In this document: piece after piece, positions 23,584 through 32,243 of the stretch
How positions within the stretch are numbered: the first letter of the stretch is position 1
Layout: every line of letters starts with the position of its first letter
Assembly: GCA_963732415.1 (NCBI GenBank)
Contig: CAVSZK010000003.1
Location: 1-32,812, forward strand
DNA length: 32,812 bases
Direction: 5' to 3'
DNA from: RPQJ01 sp963732415
GTDB lineage: Bacteria; Pseudomonadota; Gammaproteobacteria; Steroidobacterales; Steroidobacteraceae
Made by a program: the position numbers and the translations under genes
Notes under the pieces: model-generated
Told to the model about the DNA's origin: nothing
The model's input: the letters and a program-made list of their open reading frames with translations, nothing else
Database searches by the model: none

Positions 23584-24414
23584 TCACATCGTGTGCTCGG
23601 TGTGACACATCAGGCACTCCATGTGCCCCTGCTGGTTCCACTTGCGCGCCTTCTGCAGCGCCAGGTCGGGTCCGTGGCAGCGCACGCAGTGCTCGGTTTC
23701 CTCCGAGGGCTTCCAGGCCGGGGGCGTCCAGTCGCCGGCAAAGAACTCGTTCATGGCCATCGTCACCGTGTAGGTGACCTCGCCGGCTACCTTTGCGCAG
23801 CGCTCTATCTTGTCCTCGGACTTGATCGTCGTGCCGGCCGCGACCACCCACTTCGACACGGACGTGTGGCACAGCGGCGACATGGCTTTCGCCTTGATCT
23901 GGTTCGGCTTCGGCGAGAGGTCATCGAACCGGGTGGGCGGGAAGTCCTGCTCGGTGTACCACCAGAAGAGCCGGTCGATAATCTGGTTGTTCTGCTGGTA
24001 CGGCTCGCGCTTCTCGCCGAACGTGACCATGTTGATGATGGTGGATGCACCGGCCAGCGCGCCGCAGAGCGTACCGTGACCGCCGAACCCAGCAGCCGCA
24101 TGGGCCATCATCATGTCGGGCATCGTCGTCCACGGATAGCCGACCTTCTCCTTCAGCAGGCTGAGCAGGCTCAGGTACGAGGCCGTACCGCAGCCGCCCC
24201 GCTCCTTGTAGTAGGTGTAGGCGCGCCGCCCGGCCTCGAGCGGATCGAGCTTGACCCATTTCCACGGCAGCGGGGGCGCATCCACTGGCGTGGCGGCGTC
24301 GGCCGCAAGTGCGGTCAGCCCGGCACCGATGCCGCCTCCCGCGAGCAGGGTCGCGGACCCGGCCAGCACATTGCGGCGGGAAACCAGGTGTTCGTTGGGG
24401 ATCTTCGGATTCAT
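23584..24414 (-). CDS. TAT-exported split-Soret-type dihaem cytochrome c
   Basis: A 276-residue protein with an AGGAGG ribosome binding site six bases before its ATG. The N-terminus has a twin-arginine signal (SRRNVLAGSATLLAGG). The body carries the spaced cysteine pattern of the C_GCAxxG_C_C family (GGCGTASYLSLL..GHGTLCGALAGAS). Two haem c sites, C243-VR-CH and C267-LM-CH, lie near the C-terminus, and an additional SPLCH segment lies in the middle. This combination matches the split-Soret cytochrome c first described in Desulfovibrio. The predicted place is the periplasm, in electron transfer or an unknown redox reaction. No quinol oxidase or reductase gene is adjacent, so its partner is not known. 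Confidence 0.82.
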   Translation of the reverse strand: MNPKIPNEHLVSRRNVLAGSATLLAGGGIGAGLTALAADAATPVDAPPLPWKWVKLDPLEAGRRAYTYYKERGGCGTASYLSLLSLLKEKVGYPWTTMPDMMMAHAAAGFGGHGTLCGALAGASTIINMVTFGEKREPYQQNNQIIDRLFWWYTEQDFPPTRFDDLSPKPNQIKAKAMSPLCHTSVSKWVVAAGTTIKSEDKIERCAKVAGEVTYTVTMAMNEFFAGDWTPPAWKPSEETEHCVRCHGPDLALQKARKWNQQGHMECLMCHTEHTM

Positions 24415-24735
24415 CGAGGCCTCCTGCCGAAGCGGCGGGGCCGTGGTCGCGGAATCCGGCCGCGGAATTTCCCTGCTGCGGCCCGGGCATTATTGCGCGG
24501 CGACCGCGGCCGGCGGACTGTGACATGTGCCTAGGCTGGTCGAGGACGCCGCGATCCGGAGCCAGTACCGCTCCGGCGATTGCAGGACGACCCGGCCGGG
24601 CTTTCATGCTGGTGCTCGGTATTGCGCACGACGCAGGCGATCGCTGGCATGATTCCCCACCAGCGTTCGGATCGAAGCAGGCGGGTCCGGTTGCAGCAAG
24701 CAACGCCGCAGTCACGTCGAGATCGAGGTGCATGA

Positions 24736-25812
24736 ATGAACAGCCAGCGCTCTGACCTTGCCCGCATCACACTGTCCGTGCTGTTCATCGGCGGACTGAT
24801 TGCCGGATCGCTCTGGATCCTGACGCCGTTCCTCCCGGCCTTCATCTGGGCGACGATGATCGTCGTGGCGACCTGGCCGATGATGCGCCGGCTCGAGGGC
24901 ATGTTCGGGGGGCGCCGGGCCCCGGCAATCGCAGTGATGACCCTCGGCCTGCTCGCGGTCCTGATCGTGCCGCTCGGCGTCGCGCTGTATTCGATCCTCG
25001 GGCACACGGGTGACTTTGTCGCATTGATCGAGCGCCTCCCGAACGCACAGTTGCCCGCTGCTCCGGAGTGGGTCGGCAACGTGCCACTGGCGGGCGAGCG
25101 TGCAGTGGCGGCGTGGAACCAGCTGGCAAGCAGTCGCATGGCCGACTTGATGGTGAAGGCGCAGCCGTACGTACGTTCCGCGGCAACCTGGTTTGCGCAG
25201 CAGGCGGGCAGCTTCGCGCTCGTCATCCTGCAGTTCGTGGTGATCGTGGCCCTGTCGGCCGTCCTCTATGCCGGTGGCGAGTCGTGGGGCAGGTGGGTGC
25301 GGCGATTCGGGCAGCGTCTTGCCGGCGAGCAGGGCGAACGCATGGTGGTGCTGGCCGGCCAGGCGATCCGTGGGGTGGCGCTCGGAGTCGTCGTCACCGC
25401 GCTGGTGCAGTCGGCGCTCGGCGGCATTGGGCTCGCGATTGTGGGCGTTCCGTTCGCCGCGGTGCTGACCGCGATCATGTTTGCACTTTGCATCGCGCAG
25501 ATCGGGCCGATCCTTGTGCTGCTGGCGGCCACGGCGTGGGTGTACTTCAATCTCGGCATCGGCTGGGGGATCTTCATGCTCGTCTGGTCGCTGGTGGTCG
25601 GCCTGATGGACAACTTCCTGAGGCCGGTGCTGATCCGCCGCGGGGCCGACCTGCCGTTGCTGCTGATCTTCGCCGGCGTGGTCGGCGGCCTGGTGGCCTT
25701 CGGCATCGTCGGCATATTCGTGGGACCGGTGGTGCTTGCGGTCGGCTACACGCTGCTCGACAACTGGGTGGCCAGCGACCGGGTCGATGCAGCTGCGCCG
25801 CCGACCGGTTAG
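24736..25812 (+). CDS. ydiK: AI-2E family permease (YdiK type)
   Basis: A 358-residue inner-membrane protein with about seven or eight TM helices and a GAGGTG ribosome binding site. The N-terminal pair (TLSVLFIGGLIAGSLWIL, then PAFIWATMIVVATWPMMRRLE) and the C-terminal block (LPLLLIFAGVVGGLVAFGIVGIFVGPVVLAVGYTLL) are hallmarks of the AI-2 exporter-like family, which includes YdiK, TqsA and sodium/proton antiporters. The closest match in pattern is YdiK. The substrate cannot be inferred from the sequence. It stands alone between the cytochrome and the porin operon. Confidence 0.9.
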   Translation: MNSQRSDLARITLSVLFIGGLIAGSLWILTPFLPAFIWATMIVVATWPMMRRLEGMFGGRRAPAIAVMTLGLLAVLIVPLGVALYSILGHTGDFVALIERLPNAQLPAAPEWVGNVPLAGERAVAAWNQLASSRMADLMVKAQPYVRSAATWFAQQAGSFALVILQFVVIVALSAVLYAGGESWGRWVRRFGQRLAGEQGERMVVLAGQAIRGVALGVVVTALVQSALGGIGLAIVGVPFAAVLTAIMFALCIAQIGPILVLLAATAWVYFNLGIGWGIFMLVWSLVVGLMDNFLRPVLIRRGADLPLLLIFAGVVGGLVAFGIVGIFVGPVVLAVGYTLLDNWVASDRVDAAAPPTG

Positions 25813-25935
25813 CTGGCTGTCATGCAGGCCACCGAGTTGCCGGCGCGAGTTGCTACGCTGCGGCCGAACCGCGTTGCTGGCCGGCGATACCTGGTCTTGG
25901 AAGGATCTACTAGGGTAGTGCGCAATGGGCGAAAA

Positions 25936-25941
25936 TATACT
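25936..25941 (+). promoter_or_regulatory. Candidate -10 box upstream of the porin operon
   Basis: TATACT lies in an A-rich patch (GAAAATATACT) 145 bases before the porin ATG. No good -35 box is visible, which would suit an activated promoter. Just downstream are TCCATTGGA (palindromic) and repeated TGTCCA/TTCCAA words at 25942-26030, possible regulator sites. Weak evidence. Confidence 0.3.
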
Positions 25942-26086
25942 GTCCAGGAATGTCCATTGGATGTCTCAAGACTTGCAGCGTCGATCCGGTCCGCATGTTC
26001 CAATATGTCCAAGCGTTTCTTTACCGCATGGCCTGTTGTGCTGCGGTTTACGTGTCAGGTCGATATTGCTACCAAGGAGTCCTCAA

Positions 26087-27325
26087 ATGGCGTCCATTAC
26101 GAAATCGGGCGTGCGAATCCTCGCTCAGGCGGTGAGCGTTGTCCTGTTGTCGGCAGGTGCAACTGCCACGTCGCGGGCCGCAGACACCGACAAGTCTTTC
26201 GAGATATTCGGCTTTGCCCAGGCTGACGCCATCTATGATTTCGGACGGATGAACCCGGACTGGGACGATGCCTTTCGGCCTTCCAAGATCGCCAATCCCG
26301 AGGGCATCTACGGCAGCGACGGCCAGGCCAGCGTGTCGGTCAAGCAGAGCCGCTTCGGCGTCAAGGGCACGATGCCGACCGCCGAGGGACACGATCCGAT
26401 CAAGTTCGAGTTTTCGTTCGATCTGTTCGGCGTGGGATCGGATGCGGGCCAGACGACGTTCCGCTTGCGCCACGCCTATGGCGAGTGGGGCTCGCTGCTG
26501 GTCGGCCAGACCAACAGCATCTTCATGGACATCGATGTCTTCCCCAATGTGATCGACTACTGGGGACCGGCCGGAATGGTGTTCTGGCGCAACGTGCAGA
26601 TCCGATGGACGCCGTGGCGAACCGAGCACAGCTCTTTCGCGATCGGCATCGAGGAGCCGAGCAACGACGTCGATCCGGGCCAGATCCGCGAGATCGACCC
26701 GACGCTCGGCGACAATATCCAGAGCGACGAGAAGGTGCCGAACCTGGTGGCGCACTGGCGCACGTCGGGGGATTGGGGCCACGTGCAGGTCGCGGGCATC
26801 CTGCGCGACCTCGGCTACGACACCAAGGGCTCGCAGAACAACAAGCCGAAGGGCAGCGTGACCGGCTGGGGCATGAACCTGAGCGGCACAATCAACACCA
26901 TCGGCAAGGACAAGATCCTGTGGCAGTACGTATACGGCCACGGCATTGCCAGCTACATGAACGACGGCGGCATGGACCTCGCGCCGCAGGGGCCGCTTCC
27001 GACCGAGACGGATCCCAACGGCAACGCCCGGGCCGAGGCGGTGCCGCTCACCGGCATCGTCGCTTACTACGATCACTACTGGAACGAGAAATTCTCGACC
27101 TCGCTCGGCTACAGCACGACGTACGTGGACAACACCAACTGGCAGACGCCGGACACGTACAAGAAAGGCCAGTACACCTCGGTGAACCTTCTGTACTACC
27201 CGGTGCCCAACGTCATGATGGGTGGCGAAGTGTTGTGGGGCGATCTCGATTACAAGGACGGCTCGACCCAGGACGACACCCGTATCCAGTTCTCGGTCAA
27301 GTACAGCTGGGGAAAGACATTCTGA
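26087..27325 (+). CDS. DcaP-like outer-membrane porin
   Basis: A 412-residue protein from ATG 26087, preceded by AAGGAG at seven bases. A signal peptide ends near ATSRAADTD. The mature protein begins with strand FEIFGFAQADAIYDFG and alternates polar and hydrophobic residues throughout. It contains SRFGVKG and HAYGEWGSLLVGQTNSIFMD and ends in the aromatic porin terminus YSWGKTF. This matches the DcaP family of trimeric outer-membrane channels that take up negatively charged or small organic solutes. The glutaminase gene starts 16 bases later and the asparaginase follows, so the porin probably admits the amides or peptides on which these act. Confidence 0.85.
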   Translation: MASITKSGVRILAQAVSVVLLSAGATATSRAADTDKSFEIFGFAQADAIYDFGRMNPDWDDAFRPSKIANPEGIYGSDGQASVSVKQSRFGVKGTMPTAEGHDPIKFEFSFDLFGVGSDAGQTTFRLRHAYGEWGSLLVGQTNSIFMDIDVFPNVIDYWGPAGMVFWRNVQIRWTPWRTEHSSFAIGIEEPSNDVDPGQIREIDPTLGDNIQSDEKVPNLVAHWRTSGDWGHVQVAGILRDLGYDTKGSQNNKPKGSVTGWGMNLSGTINTIGKDKILWQYVYGHGIASYMNDGGMDLAPQGPLPTETDPNGNARAEAVPLTGIVAYYDHYWNEKFSTSLGYSTTYVDNTNWQTPDTYKKGQYTSVNLLYYPVPNVMMGGEVLWGDLDYKDGSTQDDTRIQFSVKYSWGKTF

Positions 27326-27341
27326 TTAGGGAGAGATACAC

Positions 27342-28400
27342 ATGATCAGCAGGAATTACTTTTCGACCTTCGCCGCTATGCTGATGGCGATTGTCATGGC
27401 TGCCATATCCACTCCGGCACTGGCCCGCAAGACTGCCGGAGCGGATGCATTGTCGTCGGCGAGTATCCAGGCAGCGCTCGATTCGGCCTATGCGCAGTTC
27501 AAGGACCTGAAGGAAGGCGCAAACGCGGACTACATCCCGGCGCTTGCGAAGGTGGACTCGAACATCTTCGGCATCGTGCTGGTGACCGCGGACGGCCGCG
27601 TCTATACCAAGGGCGACGTGACCTCCGAGGTCTCGATCCAGTCGATCTCCAAGGTCTTCACGATGGCAAAGGTGATCGAGGAGCAGGGACCGGCCGCGAT
27701 CGAGACCAACATGGGCGTGGACGCTACCGGCCAGGTATTCAACTCGATCAACGCGGTCGAGCAGTACAAGGGCGCCGAGATGAACGCCATGGTCAACCCT
27801 GGCGCGATCACGGCGACCAGCATGGTGGCCGGGAGCACGCGGGACGAGATCTGGAACAAGATACTGTCTTACTACAGCGACTTCGCCGGCCGCCAACTCG
27901 GCGTGAACCAGGAAGTGTTCAAGTCCGAATCGGAGACCAACCAGCGCAACCAGGCGATCGCGATGCTGATGTATGCGTATGGGCACATCAAGTCTGATCC
28001 ACTGCGCGCGACGGACATCTACACGGAGCAGTGTTCGGTAAGCGTAAACGCCAGAGACCTCGCGACCATGGCGGGCACGCTCGCCAACGGCGGCACCAAC
28101 CCGGTCACCGGCAAGGTCGTGCTGCAGTCGAAGTACGTGCCGAACGTGCTGGCCGTGATGGCCACCGCAGGCCTCTACGACGATTCCGGAAAGTGGCTCT
28201 ACACCACGGGGCTGCCCGGCAAGAGCGGCGTGGGCGGCGGCATCATCGCGGTCTCCCCCGGCAAGTTCGGCATCGCCGTGATCTCGCCGCCGCTCGATGC
28301 AGCCGGTAACAGCGTCAAGGCACAGAAGGCGATTGCAGCTGTATCGAACGCTCTCGGCGGCAATCCGTACGCGGTAACGCCGACGAGTCGCGGGAAGTAA
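27342..28400 (+). CDS. glsA: Periplasmic glutaminase (serine-dependent, GlsA family)
   Basis: A 352-residue protein; a ribosome binding site GGGAGAGA precedes the ATG. Its signal peptide ends at TPALARK, unlike the cytoplasmic GlsA1/GlsA2 of E. coli. The beta-lactamase-like fold has the catalytic S101-x2-K104 in SISKVF. Further family motifs include NAMVNPGAI, SETNQRNQAIA, YTEQCSVSVNARDLATMAGTLANGG and GLPGKSGVGGGI. It hydrolyses L-glutamine to glutamate and ammonia, here outside the cytoplasm. It sits between the porin and the asparaginase with short gaps (16 and 64 bases), pointing to one operon for amide scavenging. Confidence 0.93.
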   Translation: MISRNYFSTFAAMLMAIVMAAISTPALARKTAGADALSSASIQAALDSAYAQFKDLKEGANADYIPALAKVDSNIFGIVLVTADGRVYTKGDVTSEVSIQSISKVFTMAKVIEEQGPAAIETNMGVDATGQVFNSINAVEQYKGAEMNAMVNPGAITATSMVAGSTRDEIWNKILSYYSDFAGRQLGVNQEVFKSESETNQRNQAIAMLMYAYGHIKSDPLRATDIYTEQCSVSVNARDLATMAGTLANGGTNPVTGKVVLQSKYVPNVLAVMATAGLYDDSGKWLYTTGLPGKSGVGGGIIAVSPGKFGIAVISPPLDAAGNSVKAQKAIAAVSNALGGNPYAVTPTSRGK

Positions 28401-28425
28401 CGGCAACGAGACGACCGTTGGCAGT

Positions 28426-28442
28426 GCCGGCGCCACGCCGGC
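28426..28442 (+). promoter_or_regulatory. Intercistronic hairpin between glsA and ansB
   Basis: GCCGGCG-CCA-CGCCGGC is a perfect seven-base stem within the 64-base gap. No U-run follows, so it is more likely a processing or stability element than a terminator. Confidence 0.4.
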
Positions 28443-28464
28443 CGACCTGGAAAGGGTAAGCAAC

Positions 28465-29523
28465 ATGAAACATGGGCTTCTGACGATCAGTCTCGCCGCA
28501 GTCCTCACATTCAGCGGTCTTGCAGCGGCCGACGGGTTGCCCAGGATACGGGTCCTGGCCACCGGTGGCACGATCGCTGGCGCCCAGGCAAGTGCCACGG
28601 ACTACGGCTACAAGTCGGGTGCATACGACGTCAATTCGCTGATCAACGCGGTGCCGAACCTCGGCAAGCTCGCGGTGATCACCGGCGAGCAGGTTGCCAA
28701 TATCGGCAGCCAGGACATGAACGACGAGATCTGGCTGAAGCTCGCAAAGCGCACCAACGAGGTCCTTGCGTCGGCCGACGTGGACGGGGCGCTGATCACG
28801 CACGGTACCGACACGCTCGAGGAGACTTCGTACTTCCTCACGCTGGTGGTCAAGAGCGACAAGCCGGTGGTGATGGTCGGGTCGATGCGCCCCGCGACGG
28901 CGATCAGCGCTGACGGCCCGGGAAACATCTACAACGGCGTGGCGGTGGCCGCGGACGCGCGCGCCAAGGGCAAGGGCACGCTGGTCCTGCTGAACGACGA
29001 ATTCCACTATGCGCGTAACGTCGTGAAGACCGACACGACCAGCGTGCAGACGTTCCACAGTCTCAACCGTGGACCGGCCGGCCTGGTGCACACCGGCACG
29101 GTGGAATGGTTCGAACCGATGAACAAGAAGATTGGTTCGGCCACGGAGTTCTCGGTGGACGGGCTCGACACGCTGCCGCGCGTCGACATCATCTATGCGC
29201 ACGCCAACATGAGCGCGGACCTGATAGAAGCCGCGGCGAAGAACGGCGCGAAGGGGATCGTCGTCGCCGGCGTCGGCGATGGCAACATGACGAGCCAGGC
29301 GCTGGAGGTGCTGAGGAAGCTTGCGAAGAACGGTGTGGTCGTAGTGCGCAGCACGAGACTGCCAATGGGGCTGACGCTTCGCAACAACGAGGTCAACGAC
29401 GACGAGATGGGATTTGTCGCCTCGGGCGAATTGAATCCTCCGAAGTCACGCGTACTGTTGCAGCTCGCGCTGACGAAGACAAGCGACCCGAAGCGCATCC
29501 AGGCGATGTTCTACGAGTATTGA
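28465..29523 (+). CDS. ansB: Periplasmic type II asparaginase / glutaminase-asparaginase
   Basis: A 352-residue protein with a signal peptide ending near GLAAADG. The active site is complete: T36 in ATGGTIAG (E. coli AnsB T12), T115-D116 in THGTDTLEET (T89-D90) and K188 in VVKTDTT (K162). The central segment NDEFHYARNVVKTDTT resembles the Pseudomonas 7A glutaminase-asparaginase, so it may hydrolyse both asparagine and glutamine. It is the third gene of the porin-glutaminase-asparaginase series. The gap to ppk2 is 89 bases and has no terminator, so read-through into ppk2 is possible. Confidence 0.94.
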   Translation: MKHGLLTISLAAVLTFSGLAAADGLPRIRVLATGGTIAGAQASATDYGYKSGAYDVNSLINAVPNLGKLAVITGEQVANIGSQDMNDEIWLKLAKRTNEVLASADVDGALITHGTDTLEETSYFLTLVVKSDKPVVMVGSMRPATAISADGPGNIYNGVAVAADARAKGKGTLVLLNDEFHYARNVVKTDTTSVQTFHSLNRGPAGLVHTGTVEWFEPMNKKIGSATEFSVDGLDTLPRVDIIYAHANMSADLIEAAAKNGAKGIVVAGVGDGNMTSQALEVLRKLAKNGVVVVRSTRLPMGLTLRNNEVNDDEMGFVASGELNPPKSRVLLQLALTKTSDPKRIQAMFYEY

Positions 29524-29612
29524 TCGATCGCTACAGACCGATTGAGCCAACGTCGGGGGTGCACAGGAGTACTATGTCCTCAGGGCGCGATTACGGATCC
29601 ACGGAGAGAGTC

Positions 29613-30482
29613 ATGGCCGGCAAGAAGAAACTGGAGGCGAAGTCGAAGCCTGAGGCTAAGTCACAGCGAAAGGCGAAGTCGAAGCCAAAAGCGGCGGCCG
29701 ATGCCGCGGATGCGCGGCTGTCCAGCAAGGAATATGCCAAGGAACTGAAACGCCTGCACGTGGAGCTGGTCAAGCTCCAGGAGTGGGTCAAGCTGAAGGG
29801 CCTCAAGGTGTGCGTCGTGTTCGAGGGGCGCGACGGCGCGGGCAAGGGCGGGACGATCAAGGCGATCACCGAGCGGGTTAGCCCGCGGGTGTTCCGGGTC
29901 ATCGCGCTGCCTGCGCCGACCGAGCGCGAGAAATCGCAGATGTACGGGCAGCGCTACATGCCGCACTTTCCGGCCGCGGGCGAAGTCGTGATATTCGACC
30001 GCAGCTGGTACAACCGGGTTGGCGTCGAGCGCGTGATGGGATTCTGCAGCGAGGAAGTGGCAAAGGGATTCCTGCAGGTGGTGCCGCTGTTCGAGAGGCT
30101 GATGATCGAATCGGGGATCATCCTGCTCAAGTACTGGCTGGAAGTGAGCCCGGAGGAGCAGGAACGGCGACTGCGCAGCAGGGTCGATGATGGCCGCAAG
30201 ATCTGGAAGCTCTCGCCGATGGACCTGAAGTCCTACGATCGCTGGGACGACTACACGAAGGCGCGCGACGAAATGTTCGCTGCCACCGACACGTCGTGGG
30301 CGCCGTGGTACGTGGCGCGGTCGGAGGACAAGAAGCGCGTGCGGCTGAACCTCATCAGCCACCTGCTCGAGCAGATCCCCTACAAGGCCCCGCGGTCGGA
30401 GAAGGTCAAGCTTCCGAAGCGCAAGGTCGGGCGCTACAAGGCGGCGAACTACCCGTTCAAGTACGTGAAGGAACGCTTCTGA
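29613..30482 (+). CDS. ppk2: Polyphosphate kinase 2
   Basis: A 289-residue PPK2-family enzyme, which uses polyphosphate to phosphorylate nucleotides. The ATG follows GGAGAGAG. The first 35 or so residues are a Lys/Ala-rich low-complexity tail with repeated KSKPEAK/KAKSKPK-like units, probably disordered. The P-loop GRDGAGKGG, the lid segment YGQRYMPHFP and Walker B FDRSWYNR follow, then the family C-terminus GRYKAANYPFKYVKERF. It most resembles single-domain class I PPK2, which acts on nucleoside diphosphates. Its stop abuts the stop of the convergent SulP gene. Confidence 0.94.
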   Translation: MAGKKKLEAKSKPEAKSQRKAKSKPKAAADAADARLSSKEYAKELKRLHVELVKLQEWVKLKGLKVCVVFEGRDGAGKGGTIKAITERVSPRVFRVIALPAPTEREKSQMYGQRYMPHFPAAGEVVIFDRSWYNRVGVERVMGFCSEEVAKGFLQVVPLFERLMIESGIILLKYWLEVSPEEQERRLRSRVDDGRKIWKLSPMDLKSYDRWDDYTKARDEMFAATDTSWAPWYVARSEDKKRVRLNLISHLLEQIPYKAPRSEKVKLPKRKVGRYKAANYPFKYVKERF

Positions 30483-32177
30483 TCACGACGCAGCTGTGGG
30501 CGGCGAGGTGCCGCCCGCCGCCTGCATCCCCTGGTAGCGCTCAATAGCCGCACGGGCGTTGAAAAGCATCCGCTCGGGTCCAAGCTGACGGTCCAGCCCG
30601 GAGTGTCGCACGACCTCGAGCACGCCCGGATTCAGCCCGACCAGCCACACGGTAGCGCCGCGCTCCGTGGCGCGTTTGTCGCCTTCCATCAGCATCTGCA
30701 GCGCCGAATACTCGAGGTCCGGGACGCGGCTCAAGTCCAGCGCCACCACCTGCGGCTTGTACTTCGACGTCAGCTGTCCTATCTGCTCTGACACGTCCTG
30801 GGCATTGACGAAGAACAGCCGTCCCTCGGGGCGCAGGATCAGCAGCCCATCGAACGTCTCGTCGTCCGGGTGCTCCGGCGAGAGCGGCCGCAATACGTCG
30901 GCGCCCCGCTTGCGACCGATGACATGCACGCGCGGGTTGGCGGCCTGGCTGGCCAGTCCAAGCATCGAGACGATGATCGCGACGACGATGCCCTTCAGCG
31001 TGCCGAACACCAGCACGCCGAGACAGGCAATCACCGCCCACCGGAATTCCATCGTGCGCACCCGGCGGACGTTGCGAAACTCCGCGGGCTGGATGAGGCC
31101 GATCGAGTAGACGATCACGACCGCTGCGAGTGTCGCGTTGGGCAGCAGGCCGAGCAGCGGCGCGAGCAGCAGCATGGTCGCCGCCGCGGTGCCGGCTGTC
31201 ACCAGCGAAGCCTTCTGGGAGCCGCCGCCGGCATTGCGCACCACTGCGGTCTGTGAGGTACCACCGCCGGCCGGCATTGCGCCCGTGAGCGCACCGCCGA
31301 GATTGGCCGCCCCGGTCGCGAGCAATTCGCGGTTCGGGTTGATGGTGGGGTCGTCGGTCAGCGCAAAGGCGCGACCGGCGGCAATCGACTCGGTAAAACT
31401 CATCAGCGCCATTCCCAGCGCGCCCGGCACCAGCGCCGTGACCAGCGCCAGGTCCGGCATGGTGACGGACGGGAACCCCTGCGGAATCAGGCCAACAGTG
31501 GCCACCCCCTGCGCGTGCAGGGCGAAGTACCACGACGCGGCGATGGCGCCTCCGACGGCGACCAGTGGCGCTGGGGCACGAGGCCACACGCGCTCCATGC
31601 CGAAAAGCACCAGCAGCGTGCCGCCGGCCACTGCCAGTGTCAGCAGCGAAGTGCCAGGCAGATGCTGGAAGACACTGAGCAGGTCACGGAAGAAACCCGC
31701 CTTGTCGATGTGGATGCCGAGCAGCTTCGGTACCTGGTCGAGCACGATCACGAGGCCGATCCCCGCCTTGAAGCCCGTGAGGACCGGCGTGGAGATGAAG
31801 GTGGCGACGAATCCGAGGCGCAGCACCGACGCCAGCATCAGGAATGCGCCCACCATGGCGGTCAGGGTGGCCGTGGCGGTGATCATCCGGGCCGGGTCGC
31901 CGTCCGGAACGACCAGGCCGAGCTGAGTGCCGGCCAGGATCGCCAGCGTCGTGGTCGAGCTTACGCTCAGCACCCGTGAGCTGCCGAGCAGTGCGTAGAT
32001 CACCATCGGGATGAAGGCAGTGTAGAGGCCGACCTCGACGGGCAGGCCGGCCACGGTCGCGTAGGCCATGGCCTTGGGCAGGACCACCGCCGCCGCGGTC
32101 AGGCCGGCGATCAGGTCGAGTCGCAGCGCCGGGGCGCCGGGCTGGCTGGTGTTCGGCCCCGTCGTATGCTGGGTCAT
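30483..32177 (-). CDS. SulP family anion transporter with STAS domain
   Basis: A 564-residue protein from ATG 32177 with AGGACG upstream; a TTG at 32204 would add nine residues. The N-terminal 400 or so residues are a multi-helix membrane domain opening with DLIAGLTAAAVVLPKAMAYATVAGLPVEVGLY, the SulP signature region. A C-terminal STAS domain (about 430-545) contains VALDLSRVPDLEYSALQML. SulP proteins carry sulfate, bicarbonate or other anions across the inner membrane. Substrate assignment is not possible from the sequence. It lies just downstream of the CoA-disulfide reductase-like gene on the same strand, with 66 bases between. Confidence 0.92.
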   Translation of the reverse strand: MTQHTTGPNTSQPGAPALRLDLIAGLTAAAVVLPKAMAYATVAGLPVEVGLYTAFIPMVIYALLGSSRVLSVSSTTTLAILAGTQLGLVVPDGDPARMITATATLTAMVGAFLMLASVLRLGFVATFISTPVLTGFKAGIGLVIVLDQVPKLLGIHIDKAGFFRDLLSVFQHLPGTSLLTLAVAGGTLLVLFGMERVWPRAPAPLVAVGGAIAASWYFALHAQGVATVGLIPQGFPSVTMPDLALVTALVPGALGMALMSFTESIAAGRAFALTDDPTINPNRELLATGAANLGGALTGAMPAGGGTSQTAVVRNAGGGSQKASLVTAGTAAATMLLLAPLLGLLPNATLAAVVIVYSIGLIQPAEFRNVRRVRTMEFRWAVIACLGVLVFGTLKGIVVAIIVSMLGLASQAANPRVHVIGRKRGADVLRPLSPEHPDDETFDGLLILRPEGRLFFVNAQDVSEQIGQLTSKYKPQVVALDLSRVPDLEYSALQMLMEGDKRATERGATVWLVGLNPGVLEVVRHSGLDRQLGPERMLFNARAAIERYQGMQAAGGTSPPTAAS

Positions 32178-32243
32178 GGCTCGCGTCCTACGTTTCGTGC
32201 TCAAGGCCGGTGCTCGGGAGCGCGCCAGTCGCGGCCGATGGCG

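Noticed and set aside
27297..28598. 433-codon open frame on the minus strand
   Set aside because: Antisense to the glutaminase gene. Composition (Arg/His/Val repeats) is that of a coding shadow and no domain is seen.
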